Below the pieces are notes generated by a model. That model saw nothing but the letters and a program-made list of their open reading frames with translations. It made no database searches and had not been told where the DNA came from. Below are positions 34,711 through 43,487 of a stretch of 64,000 bases of DNA, in pieces. The translations under genes were made by a program, and so were the position numbers. The stretch lies in contig NZ_KB235896.1 of assembly GCF_000332135.1 (NCBI RefSeq), forward strand, positions 4,208,356 to 4,272,355, in the 5' to 3' direction. Positions within the stretch are counted from its first letter, which is position 1. The number at the start of each line of letters is the position of its first letter. The stretch is from Anabaena sp. PCC 7108. Its GTDB lineage: Bacteria > Cyanobacteriota > Cyanobacteriia > Cyanobacteriales > Nostocaceae.

Positions 34711-37404
34711 ATGGATTTAATTCTTTGTCACACAACTGCTGATTTTGACGCTTTGGGGGCGGCTGTTGGCTTAACTTGTCTGCTGCCAGGGAGTAAGATT
34801 GTCCTAACTGGGGGAGCGCATCCGCCTGTACGTGACTTTTTAGCGTTACATCGGGATGAGTATGCGCTAATTGAAAGACGTTCGGTTAATCCAGAAAAGA
34901 TTCGCTCTTTAACGGTTGTAGATACTCAACAGCGCGATCGCTTGGGTAAAGCTGCTGAATGGTTTGATTTAGCCAATATCCAAGAAATCGTAGTTTATGA
35001 TCATCACCTCGGACAAGATAGTGATATTCCCGCTACACAATTATATCTTGATCACGTGGGCGCTACGACAACCTTAATGGCGGAAGAATTACAAAAACGT
35101 CACATTTCTTTAACTTCTGCCCAAGCAACTGTCATGGCTTTGGGTATTCATGTCGATACAGGTTCGTTAACTTATAGCCAATCGACACCCAGAGATGCTT
35201 TAGCGTTAGCCTGGTTAATGCAGCAAGGAGCAAGTTTAACCGTAATTTCTACCTACCGTGACCCTGGTTTATCGCCACAATTACAACAATTATTAAGTCA
35301 GGCTTTGGAAACTTTAGAGTATATCTGTCTCAGGGGATATACGATAGGTTGGGTGACATTAAAAACAGATGGTTTTGTGCCAGGGTTATCAAGTTTGGCT
35401 ACAGAACTGGTCGAATTAACAGAAATTGATGCCATCCTGTTGGCAAATGAATATGCTTTAAGTGATGATGAATGGCGATTAACGGTAATTGGGCGATCGC
35501 ACATTTCCGGTACAAATCTGAATCTTCTCTTTCAAGTATTTGACGGTGGTGGACATTCTCAAGCTGCTTCCTTGAATCTTCGTACACAAGACTCACAGCC
35601 GATCTTGCAGCAACTCCTAGATGGGTTAAAAGCCCAAATTCCCCACCCTCCCACAGCTAGGGATTTAATGTCTTCCCCAGTCCGCACCATTCGACCTGAA
35701 ACCACAATAGCCGAAGCGCAACGTATTTTACTACGTTACGGCCATTCAGGTTTATCTGTTGTTAATCCCCACGGGCAATTAGTTGGTATAATTTCTCGGC
35801 GCGACTTAGATATTGCTTTACATCATGGTTTTAGTCATGCACCAGTGAAAGGATACATGACCAATAATTTAAAAACCATCACCCCAGATACCACCTTGCC
35901 ACAAATTGAGTCCTTGATGGTGACTTATGACATCGGACGTTTACCAGTATTAGAAAATGATCATCTAGTTGGTATTGTCACCCGCACCGATGTTTTAAGG
36001 GAATTACATCAAGCCGATATATTTGATGGAGAAATACACAAAGATGGGGAAATTAATATTAATTTGCCACAATTGCAAAATAAATTAAATCCGCAACTTT
36101 GGCAATTACTCACCACCGCATCTCAAGAAGCAGAAAAACGCGGTTGGCACCTTTATTTAGTTGGTGGTGCAGTGCGGGATTTGCTGTTAGCAGAAGCTGA
36201 AACTGGCACTTTAATGATTAATGATATTGATTTAGTCGTTGATGGTTTTCATAAAACAGCATCAGTGGGTGCAGGTGTAGAATTAGCAAAAGCACTCCAG
36301 GAAATTTATAAAAATGCCCGTTTAGAAATTCATGGTGCTTTTCAAACTGCTGCTTTATTATGGCACAAAGACCCAGAATTAGATTCATTATGGGTAGATA
36401 TTGCCACTTCTAGAACTGAATTTTATCCTTACCCAGCCGCAAATCCTGAAGTAGAAGCGAGTTCAATACGTCAAGATTTATATCGACGGGATTTTACCAT
36501 TAATGCCATGGCATTAAGGTTAACTTCTCCTCGTGCTGGAGAATTACTGGATTTTTTTGGTGGTTTCTTAGATTTACAAGCCAAGCAAATTCGGATTTTA
36601 CACGCTAATAGTTTTATTGAAGATCCTACTCGAATTTATCGCGGTGTCCGCTTTGCTGTCCGGTTTAATTTTCAAATTGAAAAGCAAACAGAAGCATATA
36701 TTCATTATGCCATAAATAGCGGAGTTTATGATCGCACTTCCCAAGAAAATACCAAAACACCAGCTTTACAAACTCGCCTAAAAACAGAATTAAAATATAT
36801 ATTAACAGCAACTTATTGGCAATCAGCCTTAAAACTACTTGATAATTTAGGCGCTTTACAGTGTATCCATCCTACCCTAAAATTAGATTCAGAACTCTAC
36901 CGACAATTGAATTTATTAGAACGTTGTTTAGGGAGATTTGATAAGCAAAAAACCTTGACAAATTGGCATATTCGCCTAGAAGCATTAATCAGCTATTTAA
37001 AACCAGAATATCGAGCAAAAGTAGCCAAAAATCTGCAATTAGCTGATGATAGTATTGCCAGATTAAAGAATTTATCCCACATTCAAGCTGAGATAATCAC
37101 ATTATTACCTACTTGCGATTATCCCAGTCAAACTGTATATTTACTTAGAAAGCATGATTTACCAACTTTAATTTTAATTGCTTTACAAAGTTCCCGAAAA
37201 ATCAGAAGAAAGATTTGGCAATATTTAACAACATGGGTAAATGTGCCACCTTTATTAACTGGGAATGATTTAAAACAATTAGGTTATAAACCTAGTCCAA
37301 AATATAAGCAAATGCTTGATGATTTATTGACGGCAACTTTAGATGGCATGATTAAAGATAAAGCCGAAGCTAGAGAATTTTTAACCAAGCATTATCCTAG
37401 GTAA
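34711..37404 (+). CDS. DHH phosphoesterase-CBS-tRNA nucleotidyltransferase fusion
   Basis: An 897-residue protein. Residues 1-310 form a DHH/DHHA1 phosphoesterase (TADFDALGAA, VVDTQQRDR, YDHHLG, HVDTGSLTYS, and the glycine-rich GGGHSQAAS). Residues about 315-435 hold two CBS domains (DLMSSPVRTI and GYMTNNLKTI). Residues about 460-895 form a class II CCA-adding/poly(A)-polymerase-like nucleotidyltransferase (LVGGAVRDLLL, NDIDLVVDG, RRDFTINAMAL). This architecture is known in cyanobacteria, where tRNA CCA addition can be split between separate A- and CC-adding enzymes; which bases this one adds is not determinable. The first codon follows the STRR array closely, and no ribosome binding site is clear. 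Confidence 0.92.
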   Translation: MDLILCHTTADFDALGAAVGLTCLLPGSKIVLTGGAHPPVRDFLALHRDEYALIERRSVNPEKIRSLTVVDTQQRDRLGKAAEWFDLANIQEIVVYDHHLGQDSDIPATQLYLDHVGATTTLMAEELQKRHISLTSAQATVMALGIHVDTGSLTYSQSTPRDALALAWLMQQGASLTVISTYRDPGLSPQLQQLLSQALETLEYICLRGYTIGWVTLKTDGFVPGLSSLATELVELTEIDAILLANEYALSDDEWRLTVIGRSHISGTNLNLLFQVFDGGGHSQAASLNLRTQDSQPILQQLLDGLKAQIPHPPTARDLMSSPVRTIRPETTIAEAQRILLRYGHSGLSVVNPHGQLVGIISRRDLDIALHHGFSHAPVKGYMTNNLKTITPDTTLPQIESLMVTYDIGRLPVLENDHLVGIVTRTDVLRELHQADIFDGEIHKDGEININLPQLQNKLNPQLWQLLTTASQEAEKRGWHLYLVGGAVRDLLLAEAETGTLMINDIDLVVDGFHKTASVGAGVELAKALQEIYKNARLEIHGAFQTAALLWHKDPELDSLWVDIATSRTEFYPYPAANPEVEASSIRQDLYRRDFTINAMALRLTSPRAGELLDFFGGFLDLQAKQIRILHANSFIEDPTRIYRGVRFAVRFNFQIEKQTEAYIHYAINSGVYDRTSQENTKTPALQTRLKTELKYILTATYWQSALKLLDNLGALQCIHPTLKLDSELYRQLNLLERCLGRFDKQKTLTNWHIRLEALISYLKPEYRAKVAKNLQLADDSIARLKNLSHIQAEIITLLPTCDYPSQTVYLLRKHDLPTLILIALQSSRKIRRKIWQYLTTWVNVPPLLTGNDLKQLGYKPSPKYKQMLDDLLTATLDGMIKDKAEAREFLTKHYPR

Positions 37405-37768
37405 TTTAGAATATTATTAAAGCCATGGTTGAGTAGCGCTGTCGTTTAATTTAACGTAGATTTTACTTCTGTAATATCATGCTTCCTTAATTACTTATCA
37501 AAAAAACTTTTCGCATTAGTCCTAATTATCAGTCTTTGATATCTGAGTTGATATAGCGCTTTTAATTTAAATTAAATATACTACATTAGAGGATGGCGGT
37601 TCCTGGGGACGGTTATTACTATACACTTTTGTTGCTATTAGTTTCTTTTACCCGTGTCCCCCTGTCTTCCAGCCTTGTTCTAAACTGATAGAAAACTTTT
37701 ACTATCCACTAGAGCGCTACTCCAGTTATAATTTATTCCTATCGGATACCTGTGCCGGAGATCTACCG

Positions 37769-38683
37769 ATGAAAACTCTATCTAACCTTGATCAAGTAGC
37801 GAAATACCTAGAACAGCATGAAAACTCAACACGGATTAAAAAATTAATATACTGTGTATGTAAAAAGAAGTGGGAGAACGATCCAAATACGCTAAATAGC
37901 TGTACAGTAAGAAATTTAATTCAAGAATTATGCACATTAAACCCAACTTTATATAAGTTAAAATTATCTTTATCTAAAGTTGTCAAAAGCCTGAACAAAC
38001 AAGCTGAATACGCTTTAGTTGCCAGTATAGTTTTTAATGAAGTCCAGAAGTTATATATCAAGCAAAATCAATCAACAGGAACACCATCAAGTCCACTCAA
38101 TCAGGAGCAACATATTTTTGATAATTCTGAACAAATATCATCAAACTTAGTATATCAATCGCCAACAATTGAAATCAAATCTCAATATGATCAATTTGAT
38201 TTACGGCAAAATATTATGAAATATACTAACCCCCTCAGGGCGAAGATAGTTCTATTTTCTGCCCTTTACAAGAATTTTACTTTCAAGGAAGAAGACTGGT
38301 TCAAACTCAGAGCCGAAGAACTTGATAGTTTATTGCAGAAATTGTTTGATTCTTGTTCAAGCATTCAAGAGATTGAATCTAGACTAAATAATATCGTCAT
38401 ATCTGGGAGTGATCCAGATGAAAATGCTCAAGCAGTAAGTGCAATCATCCAATGTATGCGAGGTTTGTATGGCAATATTTCACCCAAAACAAACCAATAT
38501 CAACCAATCAACAGCTATTCATCTCAAGAAACTAGACCTATATCTAATGTTAATAGTGAAATCACATCAACTGCTATTAATCATATCTATGAGAATGAAA
38601 TAGATGATGATAATACCTGTCAATTTATGGCACCTCCTACGAAAGATATGTTCAATAAAAACAGTGATGGCGACTTTCGATAA
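37769..38683 (+). CDS. Protein of unknown function, partner of pentapeptide-repeat gene
   Basis: A 304-residue soluble protein without recognised domains. The N-terminal 100 residues are basic and helical (LIYCVCKKKWENDP, LKLSLSKVVKSLN). A central helical region (about 145-235) includes NPLRAKIVLFSALYKNFTFKEEDW, and the C-terminal 70 residues are polar and probably disordered. GGAG nine bases before ATG 37769 supports the start. It ends 53 bases before a pentapeptide-repeat gene on the same strand, which suggests joint expression. The 364-base region upstream holds a TATAAT at 37727-37732 but no gene. Confidence 0.7.
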   Translation: MKTLSNLDQVAKYLEQHENSTRIKKLIYCVCKKKWENDPNTLNSCTVRNLIQELCTLNPTLYKLKLSLSKVVKSLNKQAEYALVASIVFNEVQKLYIKQNQSTGTPSSPLNQEQHIFDNSEQISSNLVYQSPTIEIKSQYDQFDLRQNIMKYTNPLRAKIVLFSALYKNFTFKEEDWFKLRAEELDSLLQKLFDSCSSIQEIESRLNNIVISGSDPDENAQAVSAIIQCMRGLYGNISPKTNQYQPINSYSSQETRPISNVNSEITSTAINHIYENEIDDDNTCQFMAPPTKDMFNKNSDGDFR

Positions 38684-38736
38684 TTTTTTATTCTAGGGAA
38701 AATCGAAAAGACTTCATTAATTAACAGGGTACAAAT

Positions 38737-39729
38737 ATGGATGCTAATGAACTTTTGCAGCGATATGCAAATGGAGAAACAAAATTTATTGAGGCAAACT
38801 TAAATGGAGTAAATCTGTTTGATGCCGACTTGATTGGCATAGCCTTAAATAAGGCGGATTTGCGTAACACTATTCTAATTTTTAGTTATTTAAGTCGGGC
38901 AATACTGAACAAAGCAAATCTAACTTCAGCCAAGTTAAGTGGTGCAAACCTCAATCAAGCGAGTTTAATAAGTGCCAATTTCCATGATGCTGATTTGCAT
39001 GGGGCTACTTTGCAGGGTGCTGATTTGCGTAATGCCAATTTAACCTTAGCGGATATGCTGGATGCTAACTTAATGGATGCCGATTTGCGTGGTGCCGATT
39101 TAAGTGGTGCTAACTTAACAGGTGCGTGTTTGCGTGGTGCTAACCTGCGAGAAGAAAAGAGAATCTATTCTGCTATTCTCCGAGGTGCTAAACTGCACAA
39201 AGCTGATCTGCGGGGAGCTAACTTAACTGGTGCAGACTTAGCTAAAGTTGATCTGAGTGGTGCTAACTTGAGTGAAGCAATGCTGCGTTATGCTGATTTG
39301 AGTGGTGCTGACCTGAGTGGAGCGATTTTATACAATGCAACTTTGAGCGACACTAACCTGGTAGGTGCTAATTTGAAAGGTGCTAACATGATGAATTCTA
39401 GGCTAGAGCGGTCACATCTCAATGATGCTGAACTGACAGGTGTTAACTTGTATGGTGCAATTATGCCAGATACAAAACTGAACAGAGCCAAATTAAGTCA
39501 TGCAAACCTGAGTTTTGCCAGGTTGAGTAGAGCAGATTTAAGTCGGGCTAACCTGTCTCAGGCTAATCTAACGGAAGTAGACTTGGTTGATGCTTATCTT
39601 GCTAGAACAAACTTGAGTGGGGCTAATTTAAGCAAGGCAAATCTGATCAGAGCAGAAATGAGTACTACAAATATGACTAATGTAAACTTGCATGATGCAG
39701 TAATGCCTGATGGAAAAATTAACTACTAA
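38737..39729 (+). CDS. Pentapeptide-repeat protein
   Basis: A 330-residue protein starting MDANELLQRYANGETKF, a typical N-terminal cap for cyanobacterial pentapeptide proteins. About 55 A(N/D)Lxx repeats follow, up to the end MPDGKINY, predicting a long right-handed beta-helix. One segment near residue 137 (REEKRIYSAIL) interrupts the repeat register and may form a loop. No enzymatic domain. The C-terminal MPDG ending is also found in the pentapeptide protein at 759-1574, so the two are paralogues. Confidence 0.88.
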   Translation: MDANELLQRYANGETKFIEANLNGVNLFDADLIGIALNKADLRNTILIFSYLSRAILNKANLTSAKLSGANLNQASLISANFHDADLHGATLQGADLRNANLTLADMLDANLMDADLRGADLSGANLTGACLRGANLREEKRIYSAILRGAKLHKADLRGANLTGADLAKVDLSGANLSEAMLRYADLSGADLSGAILYNATLSDTNLVGANLKGANMMNSRLERSHLNDAELTGVNLYGAIMPDTKLNRAKLSHANLSFARLSRADLSRANLSQANLTEVDLVDAYLARTNLSGANLSKANLIRAEMSTTNMTNVNLHDAVMPDGKINY

Positions 39730-39788
39730 AAACATAATATAGTTTTTCAGTAATTTATTTTTTGGTGTTCCCCGACATACCGTAAAAT

Positions 39789-39815
39789 GGTGGGTTAAGT
39801 TGTCACTAACCCACC
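39789..39815. terminator. Hairpin between convergent genes, possible bidirectional terminator
   Basis: Arms GGTGGGTTA and TAACCCACC form a perfect 9-bp stem with a 9-base loop in the gap between the convergent pentapeptide gene and pmbA. The downstream T content is modest, so termination is probable but not certain. The sequence also resembles small mobile hairpins. Confidence 0.5.
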
Positions 39816-39879
39816 CTACTAAAAATTAGTTTAGCACTAATAAATGCGGCTCACTTCCTTGCTATCTGGTGAAAATATC

Positions 39880-41220
39880 TTACTCACCAGTAATAGAAAG
39901 TTCATTCACCCAAATTCTGGGAGAAACTCCACCTGGTGTTAACTCCACCTCTTTCTCCACATAAACAATTGACTGCAAAACTTCCAAGAAATCACCAGCT
40001 ACGGTTGCCGATTCAATACTGGTTTTTTCACCTTTGTTAATTAGCCAACCATCAAACGGCAAAGAAAACGAACCTTGTAAAGATTTAACACCTGCATGGA
40101 GAGCTTGTAAATCATCAATCAAAATCACATTTTCCGCAGTTTCTAAACTCAATTCTTGATCAGGTGTTCCGGCTGCAAAAACGTGATAAAAATTGGGACT
40201 TACACTCACCTTTGCGCCAATACTAGCATTACCTGTAGGTTTAGTATTAAACCTTTTAGCAGTTCCGGCACTGTGGAGAAAGCTGGTTAAAACACCATTT
40301 TCTATCAACTTTACCTGACGGGTAGGTGTACCTTCACCATCAAAACTTTCTGCACCAACATTAGCTGGATGTAAAGCATCATCATAAACCGAAAGTAAAG
40401 GTGAAGCAATTTGTTTACCGATATCTTCCGCTTTAGATAAACTTTGATTGTCAAGAATACTTTGAGCGTTGAATAAATTAGAAAAAGCACCCAATAAACT
40501 TAAGAAAGCTTCCGGTGAGAAAACAACTCGATATTTACCAGTTTTGATTTTTTCATAATTCAAATGACTGATAGTTTTCTCAGCCGTTTCTTTAATACAA
40601 CCAGCAATATCTAAATCCGCTAAACTTTCCTTAACTCGATAAGCACCTGCACTACGTGGTTTCTTATTTTCTTCCTCAGTTTTGGTGTAAAGATAAATCG
40701 AAGCTAAAGAATGAGATTCTGTTCTCACAGCACCATCACTATTGACATAAAACCTGTCAATATCCCTTTGTGCCAAACCATTATAAGGCACACTTGTAAT
40801 AGCAGGATGAGTAGACATAAGTTCTTTCTCTGCTACTAATAATTTATCTATTAGTTCAGAAACTGGGGCTTGGGCTACTTTTTCGTGATGTGTATTAGGA
40901 ATAGGAACAGTTGCTTCTGGACTAAAATCAGGAATGTTTTCTTTTACTCCAAAAAAACTAGCTTCATAAGCAGTTTTCAAAGCCAATTCTAAACCCAGAG
41001 GATCTACATCTGTGGTGCTAGTCACACCCATTGTATTCTCTTCATTCCAAACTCTAACAGTTACTCCAGAACGATTAGAAGCCTTAACTTGTTTGGGTTC
41101 ACCTTGGTCAACTTGCACACTTGTATCATCTACAGTTGAACCGTAAATATCAAACTTCTTAATGCCAAGTTTAGCGGCATTTTCTTGAGCGTAAGTTGCA
41201 ATTTCTTGAATCTTTGTCAT
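39880..41220 (-). CDS. pmbA: TldD/PmbA-family metalloprotease subunit, PmbA
   Basis: A 446-residue member of the TldD/PmbA (modulator of DNA gyrase, TldE) family. N-terminal QVDQGEPKQVKASNRSGVTVRV and GVTSTTDVD, then central and C-terminal family blocks such as DALHPANVGAESFDGEGTP and LIENGVLTSFLHSAGTAKRF. It lacks the HExxxH site, as expected of the non-catalytic partner. PmbA/TldE pairs with TldD in a heterodimeric zinc protease acting on unfolded or modified peptides. The tldD gene lies 208 bases upstream on the same strand. Confidence 0.92.
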   Translation of the reverse strand: MTKIQEIATYAQENAAKLGIKKFDIYGSTVDDTSVQVDQGEPKQVKASNRSGVTVRVWNEENTMGVTSTTDVDPLGLELALKTAYEASFFGVKENIPDFSPEATVPIPNTHHEKVAQAPVSELIDKLLVAEKELMSTHPAITSVPYNGLAQRDIDRFYVNSDGAVRTESHSLASIYLYTKTEEENKKPRSAGAYRVKESLADLDIAGCIKETAEKTISHLNYEKIKTGKYRVVFSPEAFLSLLGAFSNLFNAQSILDNQSLSKAEDIGKQIASPLLSVYDDALHPANVGAESFDGEGTPTRQVKLIENGVLTSFLHSAGTAKRFNTKPTGNASIGAKVSVSPNFYHVFAAGTPDQELSLETAENVILIDDLQALHAGVKSLQGSFSLPFDGWLINKGEKTSIESATVAGDFLEVLQSIVYVEKEVELTPGGVSPRIWVNELSITGE

Positions 41221-41252
41221 ATTTCAATTCACAATCAAAATCTAAGAACATA

Positions 41253-41388
41253 GTAGGTTGGGGAGCCACCGTTGTGGACGGGTTTCCCGGCTTGAGACGA
41301 GTGGCGTTTGACACAAGGAAACCCAACACAAATAATTCAACAAAACAAACTCTTTTGTTGGGTTGCGCTGTCGCTTAACCCAACCTAC
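41253..41388. repeat. REP repeat, GTAGGTTGGG family, long copy
   Basis: GTAGGTTGGGG at the left and CCCAACCTAC at the right, with inner AAGGAAACCCAACA and TTGTTGGGTT arms, 136 bp in all. It is the same family as the repeats flanking the RAYT at 21304-21846, inserted between tldD and pmbA. Confidence 0.85.
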
Positions 41389-41428
41389 GTAAATTTTTGC
41401 TCATTCACAATCTAAAATCTAACATTCC

Positions 41429-42901
41429 TTAACGTCCACCAACTGTTATGGAATCAACCTTGATATGAGGTTGACCAACTGTGGTGTAAATGCTGCCACT
41501 AACAGAACCACAAAAACCGGGTGCAAGTTCTAAATCTTGGGAACACATAGAAATTTTATTCATAATTTCCTTAGCTTCACCAATTAAAGTAGCGCCTTTT
41601 AACGGTTTAGTAATTTTGCCATTTTCTATTAAATAAGCTTCATCAACACTAAAGTTAAATTGACCTGTAGCACCGACACTACCGCCACCCATTTTTTTAC
41701 AGTAAATACCTTTATCAACAGAGGCAAATAAATCTTCGTTGGTGTATTCGCCAGTATCAATATAAGTATTTCGCATCCGACTAGCGGCAGCAAAAGTGTA
41801 ATTTTGACGGCGGCCACTGCCTGTTCTCGGATGTCCGGTACGTACTGAACCAGTTCTATCAGCTAAGAAATTTTTGAGAACACCTTTTTCAATTAATAAT
41901 GTTCTTTGTGCCGGCATTCCTTCGTCATCCATATCAATTGTGCCGAAGGCATTATCAGCGCGTCCTTCATCCCAAGCTGTTAAACTTTCATGGGCGATTT
42001 TTTCACCTTTTTTATCAGCAAAGGGTGTGGTATTGCGTTCAATTTGGGTAGTTTCTAACAGGTGTCCGCAAGCTTCGTGGAAAATTACGCCGCCAAAGTG
42101 ATTGGCCATGATAATGGGGTAAGTTCCTGATTCTACGTAATCTGCGTAAAGCATTTTACCGGCTGATTCGGCGATTTGTTCAGATGCTTGTTGATAATCC
42201 CAAGTTCTCAGGAAATTAGCATCGCTGGTGTTACCTGCACGTTCAGCAATGGAGGCGCGGTTAGCACCGTCAGCACAGAGAATATTAAATCCTACTGATT
42301 GGGTGAGGCGGATATCACGGGCAAATGTACCATCACTGGCAGCAACTAAAACTTCTTGCCAGTCACGGAAATAGGAAGCGCGGCGTGATTGGACGTGGGT
42401 AGCTTTTTTATTGAGTTGGGCAGTACCATCAAGGAGAACTTCTCCCATTTCGCGGATAGAACTACATAGAGGTAGCCAGCCATCTTTGCCACGTTTGGTG
42501 GCGTAGTCTCTCAGTAATTCGAGGTTAATTTCGGGAATGAAAGCATTAGCTGTAGGTAGTTGTAATCCTAAGATAGAAAGACCTTTTTCTAAGGCTGCTT
42601 TTAACCCGGAAAATGTCAGGTTATTGGTGCTGACGTAGCAGTCAGCTTTGCCTCGAAATACTCTAACTCCTGCACCTGTGGCTAAACTGGGAGAAATGCT
42701 GGTGATGATGTCGTCTTCTGCTAGACAACTGATGTAGTTACGACGTTCTAAATAGAATTCGATAAAATCAGCACCAGCGGCGCGTCCAAGTCCCAAAAGG
42801 GTTGCCAGTGGGGCTTCCCAGGTTTCATCAAATCGTTCTGAGGTGGATGAATACTGGAGAGTGGGGAGTTGATTCGAGAGAAGTAAGGTATTTGTAAGCA
42901 T
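41429..42901 (-). CDS. tldD: TldD metalloprotease
   Basis: A 490-residue catalytic TldD subunit. The zinc site HEACGHLLE (HExxxH) is present, followed by [27 protein letters not shown] and the C-terminal [28 protein letters not shown]. Length and N-terminus fit the family. With PmbA it forms a protease that in other bacteria matures peptide toxins. A REP repeat separates the two genes, but their co-orientation supports one functional unit. Confidence 0.94.
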   Translation of the reverse strand: MLTNTLLLSNQLPTLQYSSTSERFDETWEAPLATLLGLGRAAGADFIEFYLERRNYISCLAEDDIITSISPSLATGAGVRVFRGKADCYVSTNNLTFSGLKAALEKGLSILGLQLPTANAFIPEINLELLRDYATKRGKDGWLPLCSSIREMGEVLLDGTAQLNKKATHVQSRRASYFRDWQEVLVAASDGTFARDIRLTQSVGFNILCADGANRASIAERAGNTSDANFLRTWDYQQASEQIAESAGKMLYADYVESGTYPIIMANHFGGVIFHEACGHLLETTQIERNTTPFADKKGEKIAHESLTAWDEGRADNAFGTIDMDDEGMPAQRTLLIEKGVLKNFLADRTGSVRTGHPRTGSGRRQNYTFAAASRMRNTYIDTGEYTNEDLFASVDKGIYCKKMGGGSVGATGQFNFSVDEAYLIENGKITKPLKGATLIGEAKEIMNKISMCSQDLELAPGFCGSVSGSIYTTVGQPHIKVDSITVGGR

Positions 42902-43487
42902 GAATTGCCTCGTCTGCTGGCGTTATCTACAGATGTGACTGAAAAAATCCTGGTGTGTTAAGTCTAACAAATCAATGAAAGTCACTGTCGGCAGTTAGGC
43001 TGTAGAGGTTTCCTCACCTCAGAACTGCGACTAATTAAAATTTAGGGCTAAATGTAGCAATAAATATATAGAAATATATAGTTTAAAATCAAACATTTTG
43101 TTTTGCGATCGCTATTGCCAAGGTATGAAAAATACCAAAGCTATTTTCTGACATCTATTTTGTTAATAGATATACAATTCTTATATTTAAAGTATAGATA
43201 AAGATTTGATGAAAGATAATAGTAACTATTGGCAATTACGAGTAAGTGCCTGTACTATCTGTTTTAAGTAAGTAGTGCAAGGTAAATAATTAAAAGTTTG
43301 TAGAGAGGAATTTTGATATAAAAGTAGGGCTGTAGCCCTGACTAAGAGTAAATTTTAACATTTGTGACTTGACATAATCTGATTTATTTTTGCCTACTGA
43401 CTTAATAAGTCTAACCATGTTTTTGGAAGACAAAAAAGCCCAATATCTATAACTGTATAACCTGTAGTTACTTTTTTTAGATTATCT
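42902..43487. other. 586-base intergenic region without recognised gene
   Basis: AT-rich gap between divergent tldD and the adenylation-enzyme gene. It holds one HIP1 octamer near 43108, a short GGGCTGTAGCCC palindrome near 43327 and a TTGACA-like box at 43369-43374 that could be part of the promoter of the synthetase gene. No reading frame or structured RNA is convincing. Confidence 0.5.
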
